The notes under the pieces: model-generated
The model's input: only the letters and a program-made list of their open reading frames with translations
The model's database searches: none
Told to the model about the DNA's origin: nothing
Translations under genes and position numbers: made by a program
Assembly (NCBI GenBank): GCA_934216615.1
Contig: CAKQCB010000014.1
Coordinates: 1 to 30,253 of the forward strand
Reading direction: 5' to 3'
Length of the DNA stretch: 30,253 nt
Origin: an uncultured Anaerolineae bacterium
Lineage (GTDB): Bacteria; Chloroflexota; Anaerolineae; Aggregatilineales; Phototrophicaceae
In this document: in pieces, positions 16,200 through 23,957 of the stretch
Numbering within the stretch: the stretch's first letter is position 1
How the letters are laid out: each line of letters starts with the position of its first letter

Positions 16200-16651
16200 A
16201 CGGTGTCGTTTTAGATTCTGGTGTCCTTATTGCAAGTGTTTTCCCTGAAACACTTACTTCACAGGCTAAAAAACTTATCCAGCAATTACTGACAAATAAA
16301 AACACATTTCATGCGCCGGTATTATTGCGGTATGAAATCGTTGCCGTATGTCGCAAAGCAGTTTATCAAGGGCGTGTAATACCTGAAGAAAGTTCTGTTG
16401 CCTGTGATCACTTGCTTAGTTTCCCAATCGAGTTGTATTTTGATGCGGATTTGCTGAAGCGCGGATATGAATTGGCAACAAAATATAGCCGACCGACGGC
16501 GTATGACGCTCAATATCTAGCCCTAGCAGAACGCCTCGACTATCCATTTTGGACTGTGGATGAGCGCTTATTCAATAGTGTGAAAGCTCAGTTTCCTAAT
16601 ATTCACTGGCTAGGGAATGACAATTCATCCTCTTTTATACTTGAAAATTAG
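16196..16651 (+). CDS. vapC: PIN-domain toxin, VapC-like
   Basis: A 151-residue PIN-domain ribonuclease. The four acidic metal ligands are visible: D7 (VVLDSG), E47 (LRYEIVA), D104 (TAYDAQYLALAE) and D122 (WTVDERL). VapC toxins cut tRNA or rRNA when free of antitoxin. It starts with TTG in a TTGA overlap with the antitoxin stop, with SD GAGGAA 5 nt upstream; coupling to antitoxin translation is likely. The pair lies between two copies of a HAD gene 3' end, which suggests acquisition or duplication at this site. Confidence 0.85.
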   Translation: MNGVVLDSGVLIASVFPETLTSQAKKLIQQLLTNKNTFHAPVLLRYEIVAVCRKAVYQGRVIPEESSVACDHLLSFPIELYFDADLLKRGYELATKYSRPTAYDAQYLALAERLDYPFWTVDERLFNSVKAQFPNIHWLGNDNSSSFILEN

Positions 16652-16685
16652 CCTTAGAATATGCTCTTTTTGGTTTATATTGTAC

Positions 16686-17345
16686 TCAGGCGAAATAGGA
16701 TTTTCTTAGATCAAACCCTTCTAAAGTGGTGACCTGCTCATGCGCGTTGGCGACTTCTTCCCCTGTACCAACGCCAATCACATAACACCCTGCTTGTAAT
16801 GCCGCTTGGATGCCCGTCGCACTATCCTCAAAAACCAGACATTCGCGCGGGTGTACACGAAGATACCCCGCCGCCCAGATATAACCATCTGGGGCGGGCT
16901 TGGTGTGCGCGATGCTGGTCGCATCCAACACCACATCAAACTGATCGTAAATCTGAAGATGATTCAAAATCAGATGGACATTTTGACTGGCAGAAACTAC
17001 CCCACACGGTAGACCTTGCGCTTTTACGGCGTGGATGACGTCGAGCACGCCGGGGAAAATATCCGCTTTGGTCATTTGGGCGACGGCTTCATGGAAAAAC
17101 GCAGTTTTACGACGCATATAGTCTTCAGCTAAAGCTTCGTCATAGTCACGTCCTTGCATCAGCGCCTTCAGGCTGGCGTGGCGTGAAAACCCGCGCATGG
17201 CATCCCCTTTTTCACGGTCAAACGGGATGCCCACTTCGTCCGCTAGACGTTGCCACGCGAGATAATGCCGTTCGATGGTATCGACAATGACACCATCCAT
17301 ATCAAATAACACGGCGCGAAAGGGGGGACGTAATGACTGACTCAA
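16686..17345 (-). CDS. HAD-family phosphatase, beta-phosphoglucomutase-like
   Basis: A 219-residue HAD subfamily IA protein with cap domain. Seen: nucleophile and acid D15/D17 in LFDMDGVIVDT, VVSAS (motif II), K in HTKPAPDGY (motif III) and VFEDSATGIQAA (motif IV). It is close to beta-phosphoglucomutase/sugar-phosphate phosphatases (GxxR-like loop RGFSRH in the cap). The substrate is not certain. It begins with TTG (SD AAAGGAA) in a TTGA overlap with the upstream GNAT gene. Its last 26 codons are duplicated beyond the toxin-antitoxin pair. Confidence 0.87.
   Translation of the reverse strand: MSQSLRPPFRAVLFDMDGVIVDTIERHYLAWQRLADEVGIPFDREKGDAMRGFSRHASLKALMQGRDYDEALAEDYMRRKTAFFHEAVAQMTKADIFPGVLDVIHAVKAQGLPCGVVSASQNVHLILNHLQIYDQFDVVLDATSIAHTKPAPDGYIWAAGYLRVHPRECLVFEDSATGIQAALQAGCYVIGVGTGEEVANAHEQVTTLEGFDLRKSYFA
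16713..16790. repeat. 78-bp direct repeat flanking the toxin-antitoxin pair
   Basis: Direct copy of 15823-15900 (74 of 78 identical; differences at 16719, 16744, 16746, 16756). Repeat-to-repeat spacing is 890 bp, and the segment between holds only the toxin-antitoxin operon. Three of the four differences are at third or silent-looking positions, which suggests the copies diverged from a coding sequence. Confidence 0.92.
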
Positions 17346-18301
17346 AATAGGATTTCCTTTTGATAAATAAGCTGTTGAGATGCGGGGGACATCCCTGCCT
17401 TTTTATAAAGTTGGATTGCAGGTTCATTATCCGTAGCAACGCCTAAACCTGCTACTTTAAGATGTTCATCTTGAAAGGCGCGCAAGACATAATGCAGTAA
17501 GGCTTGAGCTAAACCTTTTCCCCGCCAAGTGGGGGTGATGCTCAGGTTGCGTATGTAGCCGATACGTTCGTGACCTTCAGCGCCCATTTCCCGACCTAAA
17601 CATGATCCCACTACTTGATCACCGTCCCACGCAGCGATCATATAGCGCGGTTGAAAGTCGCTGGTTTCGATGAAGTCGCGTTTCCATTCCTCAAAAGAAG
17701 CTGGCGTCATGCCGCTGACGGTTGAAAATGCGAGTTGATCGGCCTCAAAGACGGGGCGCGCATCGCTGGTTTGCATGGGGTGAATTTGTAATTGAGGCGG
17801 AAAAGGCAGCTCTTGGATCGGTTGGTAGAGCGGGATTTGCATTCGATAATAGCCCCGCAAGAAGGTATATCCGTGTTCTTCGACCGCCTTATGAAGCGCT
17901 TTTTGACGTTCATACAAGCCGATGCTCTGCTTCAACTGGCGGTGAGTCGCATGTTGTTGAACCAGCTTCAGGGCTTGCGTCTCAAACCAACCTAACAGCG
18001 CATTTTCAACTGCACCACCTTCGGATGCGCCTTCCTTAACCGTGATTTCAGCGAAGATGTCGGTGAAATCCGCTTCGACAAACAGATTGGCGATGCCGAT
18101 TACTTCGCCATCGATAGACACCGCGACGATATTCACGTCCTCAAGGGAAAGGGTATCATTGAGGGCGCTGAGGCGCATATTTTTGAATTGGATGTCTGTA
18201 TATGTCCGAAGATCATTTGCTCTTTTTCGGGTGTCATTATAGATGTCCGTCACAGCGGGAAGATCAGCCCATGTGAACGGGCGTAATGAAAATCCTGTCA
18301 T
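17342..18301 (-). CDS. Tandem GNAT acetyltransferase
   Basis: A 319-residue protein with two GNAT domains. The first (about 1-155) has degenerate motifs (VNIVAVSIDGEVIGIANLFV). The second (about 175-319) holds a clear acetyl-CoA site in ITPTWRGKGLAQALLHYVL and VATDNEPAIQLYKKAG. The two-domain plan recalls mycothiol synthase-like and other double-GNAT enzymes; the acceptor is unknown. The ATG at 18301 has SD AAGGGTG; the longer frame adds 23 codons that run into the promoter area of the divergent aldehyde dehydrogenase. It is coupled to the HAD gene by a 4-nt overlap. Confidence 0.85.
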   Translation of the reverse strand: MTGFSLRPFTWADLPAVTDIYNDTRKRANDLRTYTDIQFKNMRLSALNDTLSLEDVNIVAVSIDGEVIGIANLFVEADFTDIFAEITVKEGASEGGAVENALLGWFETQALKLVQQHATHRQLKQSIGLYERQKALHKAVEEHGYTFLRGYYRMQIPLYQPIQELPFPPQLQIHPMQTSDARPVFEADQLAFSTVSGMTPASFEEWKRDFIETSDFQPRYMIAAWDGDQVVGSCLGREMGAEGHERIGYIRNLSITPTWRGKGLAQALLHYVLRAFQDEHLKVAGLGVATDNEPAIQLYKKAGMSPASQQLIYQKEILF

Positions 18302-18445
18302 ACCGCACCCTTGTCGTGATTTGATCTTTAGAGATACGTCATATTCTAGCCATTGAAGATGAGCATTCAATGTGGAATTCGATCATCCTTGTCAGGGCAG
18401 TGTAGACGGGGTACAGTGAGACAAAAGATTTTTGAGGAACCGACC

Positions 18446-19831
18446 ATGACCACAACCATAACTTCGAGTGAAATTATAAATCCCTATGATGGCAGTGTCA
18501 TCGCAACGCTGCCCCTTTCTACCCAAGCCGATGTTGAAACGGCGATTGCCCGCGCGGTTGAAATGAAGCCTGTCATGGCGTCGATGCCTGCTCATCAACG
18601 TGGGGCGGTTTTGCAACGTACCGCACAACTTTTAGAGGCGCGCGCGGAAGAAGTCGCCATCTTGATGGCGAAAGAAAGTGGCAAGCCGATTAAGTATGCG
18701 CGGGGTGAGGTGGCGCGCGGTGTTGAAACCTTCCAATTTGCGGCGGATGAAGCGCGTCGTCTGCATGGCGAAACGGTACCGATGGACGCAGCCAAAGGGA
18801 CGGTGGGCAAGTTTGGTTATTACATCCGCGTGCCGGTGGGGGTGATCGGCGCGATCACGCCGTTTAATTTCCCTCTGAATTTAGTCGTTCACAAAGTCGC
18901 CCCTGCAATCGCGGCGGGTTGTCCGATGGTGTTGAAACCTGCACCCGCGACCCCGCTCACATCCTATTGGCTGTTGGAGCTTCTTAAAGAAGCAGGCTTG
19001 CCTGATGGCGCGCTTCAAATCGTCAATGGGGGCGCGGATGTGGGGCATTGGTTGACGAGTGATCCCCGTGTGGCGATGATTACATTTACAGGTAGCCCAA
19101 GCGTGGCGCGGGAAATTAGCAAGGTGGTGGGCTTACGCAAAGCCACCTTTGAGCTTGGAGGCAACGCCGCGACGATCATCGACGCGGATGCTGACTTAGA
19201 CCATGCGGTGAGCCGTAATGTGATGGGTGGGTTTGCCTACAGCGGGCAGACCTGCATCAGCGTACAAAGAATTTATGTCCACCGTTCGCGGTATGACGAA
19301 TTTCGCGAGAAATATGTCACGGCTGTGAAGGCGCTGGTGACAGGCGACCCGTTGGATAGCCATACGGACATCGGCCCTGTGATTAACCAGACGGCTTGTA
19401 ACCGCATTGATGCGTGGGTGAAAGAAGCCGTCGCCGAAGGGGCAGAACTGTTGGCGGGCGGTTCGCATGATCGCCTATTGTATACAGGGACACTGCTTGA
19501 AGGGGTCACGCCTGAAATGAAAGTGATTCGAGAAGAGGTGTTCGGCCCTGTCGTGAGTTTGATCCCGTTTGAAAATTTTGACGATGCGCTTCAAGCCGTG
19601 AACGATTCCCCGTATGGATTGCAGGCAGGTGTGTACACCAATAACCTGAAAAAAGCGATGAAAGCCGCGCAAACATTAGAAGTTGGTGGCGTGGTAATTA
19701 ATGATGTGCCGACCATACGCGCCGATCACATGCCCTATGGAGGCGTGAAAGACAGCGGGGTTGGGCGTGAGGGGCCACGTTATGCTATTGAGGAGATGAC
19801 ACAGATTCGCATGGTGCTGATCTCACTGTAA
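18446..19831 (+). CDS. NAD(P)-dependent aldehyde dehydrogenase
   Basis: A 461-residue aldehyde dehydrogenase. Catalytic and cofactor residues are present: N141 (TPFNFPLN), K164 (VLKPAPATP), FTGSPSVAREI, E236 (FELGGNA) and nucleophile C270 (YSGQTCISVQR). EEVFGPV and the C-terminal MPYGGVKDSGVGREG are typical. The set resembles glyceraldehyde-3-phosphate (non-phosphorylating), lactaldehyde or phosphonoacetaldehyde dehydrogenases; the substrate is unknown. Start is the ATG at 18446, SD GAGGAA, and the extra 31 codons of the longer frame lack an SD. The polyamine enzyme downstream has its own promoter, so joint work on amino-aldehydes is only a possibility. Confidence 0.93.
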   Translation: MTTTITSSEIINPYDGSVIATLPLSTQADVETAIARAVEMKPVMASMPAHQRGAVLQRTAQLLEARAEEVAILMAKESGKPIKYARGEVARGVETFQFAADEARRLHGETVPMDAAKGTVGKFGYYIRVPVGVIGAITPFNFPLNLVVHKVAPAIAAGCPMVLKPAPATPLTSYWLLELLKEAGLPDGALQIVNGGADVGHWLTSDPRVAMITFTGSPSVAREISKVVGLRKATFELGGNAATIIDADADLDHAVSRNVMGGFAYSGQTCISVQRIYVHRSRYDEFREKYVTAVKALVTGDPLDSHTDIGPVINQTACNRIDAWVKEAVAEGAELLAGGSHDRLLYTGTLLEGVTPEMKVIREEVFGPVVSLIPFENFDDALQAVNDSPYGLQAGVYTNNLKKAMKAAQTLEVGGVVINDVPTIRADHMPYGGVKDSGVGREGPRYAIEEMTQIRMVLISL

Positions 19832-19880
19832 AAAAATCATTAAATCCCCACAAAATAGGGCAATTTTCTAATGTTTTTTT

Positions 19881-19906
19881 CGCAAATTGTCCTATAATAA
19901 TTTGCG
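19881..19906 (+). promoter_or_regulatory. Palindrome spanning the -10 box of the ornithine decarboxylase gene
   Basis: CGCAAATT (19881-19888) and AATTTGCG (19899-19906) form a perfect 8-bp inverted repeat with a 10-nt centre that contains TATAAT (19893-19898). A repressor bound here would block the promoter. The -35 is weak. No regulator gene is adjacent. Confidence 0.6.
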
Positions 19907-19916
19907 TAGACTATTC

Positions 19917-19952
19917 AAGGTATCGTCTTCACATTCTGAGGAGCGATACCTT
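19917..19952 (+). promoter_or_regulatory. Leader hairpin of the ornithine decarboxylase gene
   Basis: AAGGTATCG (19917-19925) pairs perfectly with CGATACCTT (19944-19952) across an 18-nt loop. It lies in the 5' leader, before SD AAGGAG (19967-19972), and is followed by CTATTTTG, which is too T-poor for a good terminator. It may stabilise the mRNA or serve in control. Confidence 0.5.
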
Positions 19953-19986
19953 CTATTTTGTGAGCTAAGGAGACTCTAATACCGAG

Positions 19987-21162
19987 ATGAACAACGTCCA
20001 CTTGGACACTGTATTGCAAGACCCACAAACTGTTACCCCTAGCCTCGTCTTAGATTACAACATCATCAACGAGAATTACGATCGTTTTATTCAAGCATTT
20101 CCCGGTGGCGAAATCTTTTATGCGATGAAAGCTAACGCCAACCCCAATATTGTGAAATATGTCGTTGCCAAAGGTGGCGGCGTTGAGATCGCATCATTAG
20201 CCGAATTGCAAGTTTCTTTAAATGCGGGCGCAACCGGGGATCGCATCATTTGTAGCAACCCCATCAAGAACCCACAATTTATTAAAACCATGCACGAAGT
20301 CGGCGTGTATGCGATGGTTGTAGACTCGACATACGAAGTGGAAAAGGTGGCGAAATATGCCCCCGGCTGCCGTGTGTATGTACGTTTAGCGGTAGACAAC
20401 ACGGGTAGCGTACTGCCCTTGGCAGGCAAGTTTGGTGTGGATGGCAATACGGCGCTCGATCTGTTTGATCAAGCGCGTGATCTTGGTTTACAGCCGATGG
20501 GTATTTCCTTCCATGTGGGGTCGCAATGTTTATCCCCACTGAATTGGGTGAATGCCATCGCGGCATGTGCGGATGTGTGGCGTGAAGCCGAAGCGCGCGG
20601 TCACAAGATGACTTTCTTGGACATCGGCGGTGGTTTCCCCGCAGGGCATTATCATACCCCGAGCATCCCGACGATTGAACAGATCGGTTCGATGGTGATG
20701 GATGCGGTGCGTGAACACATCCCCGCTGAATGTGATTTTATGCTTGTCCTTGAGCCGGGTCGTGGTTTGTCGGGTGAAGCAGGGCGAGTTTTATCAAGCG
20801 TTGTCGGGAAAGCCGCACGCGGTGATCAAATGTGGATTTATTTGGATGCGGGCGTGTTCAATGGTTTCATGGAATCGTTTGAAGGCTTTCCGCCTGTCAT
20901 CGAACCACTGGATGAAACGGCGATGACCCGTGCCACCGAGCTGGTGACGATCGCTGGCCCCACCTGTGATAGCTGTGATGTGGTGGCGCGCAATGTGCGT
21001 TTGCCCCAACTCAACATTGATGATCGCATTGTCTTTTATGATTTGGGCGCGTACACTAACGAATATGCGGTGCCGTTTAACGGTTTCCCCATCCCGCAGT
21101 TGATAGAAATCAACCTTGAGAAAGTTATGGCTCAGGTCGCCAAAGATCGCTCGTTAGCGTAA
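19987..21162 (+). CDS. speC: Ornithine decarboxylase-type PLP enzyme (fold III)
   Basis: A 391-residue alanine-racemase-fold decarboxylase. PLP binds K48 in YAMKANANP; HVGSQ (176-180), GGGFP (214-218) and EPGR (256-259) contact the cofactor; GPTCDSCD (324-331) provides the catalytic Cys327 and the substrate-side Asp328 and Asp331 typical of eukaryotic-type ornithine or lysine/ornithine decarboxylases. It differs from diaminopimelate decarboxylase, which carries CESSD-type motifs. It would make putrescine (or cadaverine) for polyamines. The SD AAGGAG is 14 nt from the ATG, unusually far. The promoter carries a palindrome over its -10, and a hairpin lies in the leader. Confidence 0.88.
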   Translation: MNNVHLDTVLQDPQTVTPSLVLDYNIINENYDRFIQAFPGGEIFYAMKANANPNIVKYVVAKGGGVEIASLAELQVSLNAGATGDRIICSNPIKNPQFIKTMHEVGVYAMVVDSTYEVEKVAKYAPGCRVYVRLAVDNTGSVLPLAGKFGVDGNTALDLFDQARDLGLQPMGISFHVGSQCLSPLNWVNAIAACADVWREAEARGHKMTFLDIGGGFPAGHYHTPSIPTIEQIGSMVMDAVREHIPAECDFMLVLEPGRGLSGEAGRVLSSVVGKAARGDQMWIYLDAGVFNGFMESFEGFPPVIEPLDETAMTRATELVTIAGPTCDSCDVVARNVRLPQLNIDDRIVFYDLGAYTNEYAVPFNGFPIPQLIEINLEKVMAQVAKDRSLA

Positions 21163-21188
21163 CCCATAAGTAATCAATTTTTAAAAAG

Positions 21189-21222
21189 ACGCTCTGCTCA
21201 GAATCTAGCAGGGCGTTTTTTT
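21189..21222 (+). terminator. Intrinsic terminator of the decarboxylase gene
   Basis: ACGCTCTGCT (21189-21198) pairs with AGCAGGGCGT (21207-21216), one G:T, T7 tail. Repeat array 2 starts four bases later. Confidence 0.9.
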
Positions 21223-21226
21223 ATGA

Positions 21227-21648
21227 CCTCACCTGCTGCGCTTCGCTTAGCCGTCCTCTCCATGGGGAGAGGACAAATGTACATTTTTAATTTCGAGATA
21301 GGTTATGTCTTGGTGGGCAAGGCACCGCCTTGCCCCTACAAATTCCTCATGTGTGACATGATTCTTTTCGCCCTCTCCATAGGGAGAGGGCACGACTCTG
21401 TCGGGGTGAGGTGCTTTTATGACCTCACCTGCTGCGCTACGCTTAGCCGTCCTCTCCGTGGGGAGAGGACAAGGACGTTTCTCATCTTGTTGCAGGTTAT
21501 GTTTCGTGGGCAAGGCATCGCATTGCCCCTACAAGAATCATATTTGTGGTCGCCCTCTCCCCACGGAGAGGGCACGACCCTGTCGGGGTGAGGTGTATTT
21601 AATGCCCTGTCCCTACGATGTTGTTAAATATGCTGTCGGGGTGAGGTG
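21227..21648 (+). repeat. Interspersed multi-hairpin repeat, array 2
   Basis: Two near-complete units (21227-21413 and 21423-21595) and a truncated third (about 21596-21648) that keeps only a CCCTAC piece and the right end. All run in the same direction as arrays 1 and 3. Hairpin 2 here is GGGCAAGGC/GCCTTGCCC, where array 1 has GGGCAAGTC/GACTTGCCC: a paired change. The array lies between the terminator of the decarboxylase gene and the stop of the convergent SH3/lysozyme-like gene. Confidence 0.9.
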
Positions 21649-21665
21649 CTTTTGACGAACTTAAC

Positions 21666-22739
21666 TCACGGATTGCGGACTTGCACATTCACGCCAGACT
21701 TCACCGTGACTTGTCCGCCTAAACCGCCTTGTAAATCCCAGTCGCCGGCGTTGACCAACAGTACCCAGAAATCCCCACGTACTTTAAGCCCGCCCATATT
21801 CCATTGATTCGCCAACACATACAGGCGGTCGCGCCGAATCTTCGCCACTTGGCCGATGAACGCAGTTTCGGTCAAGCCATTTTCGTACAGTTTGCTTTTG
21901 GGCGATGCCCCCGCGGCTTGCTCAGCCACACGCAGATAATCGCGCTCGGTGCCCCATGCGCCATGATGAATCGACATATCAAAAATCAGCGCTTGGCCGA
22001 GTGCCGTGATCACCCCACGAGGCACAACGCTCGACTGTTGAGCGAGGTTCCAATAGGCTTTGGTCGCATATTCGTCTTGGGCTTCTTGCATCTTGGGGTC
22101 GCGGGCAAGACGGAGCAAGAGCGTTTTGAGATTTTGATCATTGCGTAGGGAACTATCCTTAGCGCGAATACGCCCCGCATATTGGCTTCGTAAACGTTCC
22201 GCTTGTGAATCATTGGCCTTGCTCAGATATAAATCCACAACGTCGGCCAAACTGCCGGACGCTAACGTGAATTGGAAACGTCCATAACTGATGATGCCCG
22301 CATCATAGGTTTGATAAGCATTGTATCCACGCCCTTCAAAGGCCGCGCTGATATTAAACGCCGCTTTGCGAATCCGTTCTTGTTTGGCGGGGTCGAGGGT
22401 GTTAGATGGTGGTGCTGACGGATCGGTACGGGTGATGTTTGCGGGGCGGGTGGGGTTTGGAAGTACGCCGTATCCAAACAAAGAGCAATCCCCTTGAATT
22501 TCTAGCAGGTCTTCGCGCACCCAACCGATGGTGTCGTTGGCGAGTTTGAGCTTGAACCATTGATACTTACGCCCACGAATATTCGCGCCGTGAATATCTT
22601 CTTGTACGGCGAGAATCTCAATTTGGCTGGTGCCAGCGGGGAGCGCGCCGATCACGGCGGTTTGGGTACTCGCCCCTTCGCGCATGTTGATCGCAGAAAT
22701 ATCGGCCGCGGGGCGTACCGTTGCAATACAGGTTGACAT
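21666..22739 (-). CDS. SH3 domain plus lysozyme/chitosanase-like protein
   Basis: A 357-residue protein with an N-terminal bacterial SH3 domain (about 8-80; ADISAINMREGAS then KYQWFKLKLANDTIGWVRED), a Pro/Thr-rich linker (about 95-120) and a C-terminal lysozyme-like domain. SAAFEGRGY (E135) and YDAGIISYGRFQFT (D146) recall the Glu/Asp pair of chitosanase (GH46) and related muramidases. Likely acts on cell wall glycans or chitosan. No Sec or Tat signal is seen, which is odd for such an enzyme. The ATG at 22739 has SD GAGGG; a GTG four codons upstream is the alternative. Confidence 0.72.
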   Translation of the reverse strand: MSTCIATVRPAADISAINMREGASTQTAVIGALPAGTSQIEILAVQEDIHGANIRGRKYQWFKLKLANDTIGWVREDLLEIQGDCSLFGYGVLPNPTRPANITRTDPSAPPSNTLDPAKQERIRKAAFNISAAFEGRGYNAYQTYDAGIISYGRFQFTLASGSLADVVDLYLSKANDSQAERLRSQYAGRIRAKDSSLRNDQNLKTLLLRLARDPKMQEAQDEYATKAYWNLAQQSSVVPRGVITALGQALIFDMSIHHGAWGTERDYLRVAEQAAGASPKSKLYENGLTETAFIGQVAKIRRDRLYVLANQWNMGGLKVRGDFWVLLVNAGDWDLQGGLGGQVTVKSGVNVQVRNP

Positions 22740-22746
22740 AAAAACC

Positions 22747-22761
22747 CTCACTTTCCGTGAG
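22747..22761 (-). promoter_or_regulatory. Hairpin covering the SD of the SH3/lysozyme-like gene
   Basis: On the minus strand CTCAC-GGAAA-GTGAG, and the 3' arm contains part of the SD (GTGAGGG) for the ATG at 22739. It is short, so any translational masking would be weak. Confidence 0.4.
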
Positions 22762-22917
22762 CTACAGTCTTGTAAGCAAATACAATCAATGCCATTCAGT
22801 ATAACGAAGATTATTGTGAATCAAGAATGGAGATGCGGGTTTTGACCGTAATCCCCCGTTTACCTATGATAATATTGTGAAATAGGGTAACTCTTGTAAC
22901 GGAAAATATCACTTCCT

Positions 22918-23415
22918 ATGACACACTTTGAGCCTCACACGGTCAGTGTTGAACGAGCGACTGCGGACGATGCCGAAATTTTGACACGTTTACAGATCGT
23001 CGCATTTCATGATGATACGCGCTTATACGGGGTCGAGTTGGGCGGGCCACCCGGCTACGATGATGTTGAAATCACCCGTCGCAAAATCCATGAAACAGAT
23101 GTGTACAAGATCAGCTATAAGGGGCAGATCGTCGGCGGGGCGGCAGTCGATGATTACGGCGCGGGGCATTATCATCTGGATATTTTGTATGTACATCCGG
23201 ATCATCACGGACACGGAATAGGTTCTCTTGCGCTGACGCTGATTGAGACATTGTACCTCGCTCAAAAATGGGATTTGCACACGCCGAAATATGCTGTGCG
23301 CAATCAGCATTTTTATGAGAAGTTCGGGTATATCAACATCGGTGAAGTGACAGAACCCGACGGTTTTCAATTGATCCATTACGAGAAGCAGATAGTTCAA
23401 GGCACGCCTAGATGA
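22918..23415 (+). CDS. GNAT acetyltransferase
   Basis: A 165-residue single GNAT domain. The acetyl-CoA loop is in LYVHPDHHGHGIGSLAL (motif A, HGHGIG), preceded by IVGGAAVDDYGAGHYHLD and followed by NQHFYEKFGY (motif B). The acceptor is unknown. No strong SD lies before the ATG at 22918 (AAAATATCACTTCCT), so initiation may be leaderless-like or the start slightly later; an AT-rich stretch with TATGATAATAT at 22864-22874 may hold the promoter. It overlaps the DinB gene by 4 nt (ATGA). Confidence 0.83.
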   Translation: MTHFEPHTVSVERATADDAEILTRLQIVAFHDDTRLYGVELGGPPGYDDVEITRRKIHETDVYKISYKGQIVGGAAVDDYGAGHYHLDILYVHPDHHGHGIGSLALTLIETLYLAQKWDLHTPKYAVRNQHFYEKFGYINIGEVTEPDGFQLIHYEKQIVQGTPR

Positions 23416-23909
23416 AGATGCTGGAACGCCTCTTAGGTCATGATCTTGCGTCAACCCGTGAATTGTTATTGATCTGCCTATCCCTTTCCGATGAACAGAT
23501 GGATCGTGAGTTTGATATTGGCTGGCGAACGCTCCGTAAAACATTCGATCACATGATTTTTAATATCGAGGTTTGGACGGACTTGATGCGAGAGCGTCCC
23601 GTTCGAGAAGAAGATACCCGCGTTTCATCACAAGGACTCCTCGAACGGCTTGAACAAAGTTATGCCGAATTTGCTGATTTTGCCAAGCGCATCGAAGCGG
23701 AAGACAAGCTCGACGCGCTTTGGTTAGATGTGCTGGATCACCCGCCTGCGTTAAAATCGTATGGGGGCGCAATCGGTCATCTCATCACCCATAACATGCA
23801 CCATCGCGCAGAACTTCAGCACATCTTACACCGCCTCGGCGTGGAACCTGTTCCTGAAGGAGACTTGATGGGCTGGGATCAACGCATGCGCTACCCAAGC
23901 AATCCCTAA
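23412..23909 (+). CDS. DinB-family protein
   Basis: A 165-residue four-helix-bundle protein of the DinB/YfiT superfamily. The three metal His are visible: one in KTFDHMIFNIEVW and two in LITHNMHHRAELQHIL. Relatives include bacillithiol transferases and thiol-dependent S-transferases; many act on small electrophiles. The start ATG lies within the stop of the GNAT gene (ATGA), so both are made together. This pairing suggests a modification or detoxification step, but the substrate is unknown. Confidence 0.85.
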   Translation: MKMLERLLGHDLASTRELLLICLSLSDEQMDREFDIGWRTLRKTFDHMIFNIEVWTDLMRERPVREEDTRVSSQGLLERLEQSYAEFADFAKRIEAEDKLDALWLDVLDHPPALKSYGGAIGHLITHNMHHRAELQHILHRLGVEPVPEGDLMGWDQRMRYPSNP

Positions 23910-23957
23910 TTTTTTGGTCGTCACTCAACGCTTTTTGTTTTCATACGAGATAATTTT

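Noticed and set aside
15817..16790. Insertion sequence carrying the toxin-antitoxin pair
   Set aside because: No transposase, no terminal inverted repeats and no short target duplication; the flanking direct repeat is a piece of the adjacent gene.
19987..21162. Diaminopimelate decarboxylase (LysA)
   Set aside because: The GPTCDSCD motif and overall length fit ornithine or lysine/ornithine decarboxylases better than LysA.
21223..21655. Open frames of 78-122 codons in repeat array 2
   Set aside because: Same repeat-derived peptides as in array 1, without SD or independent conservation.
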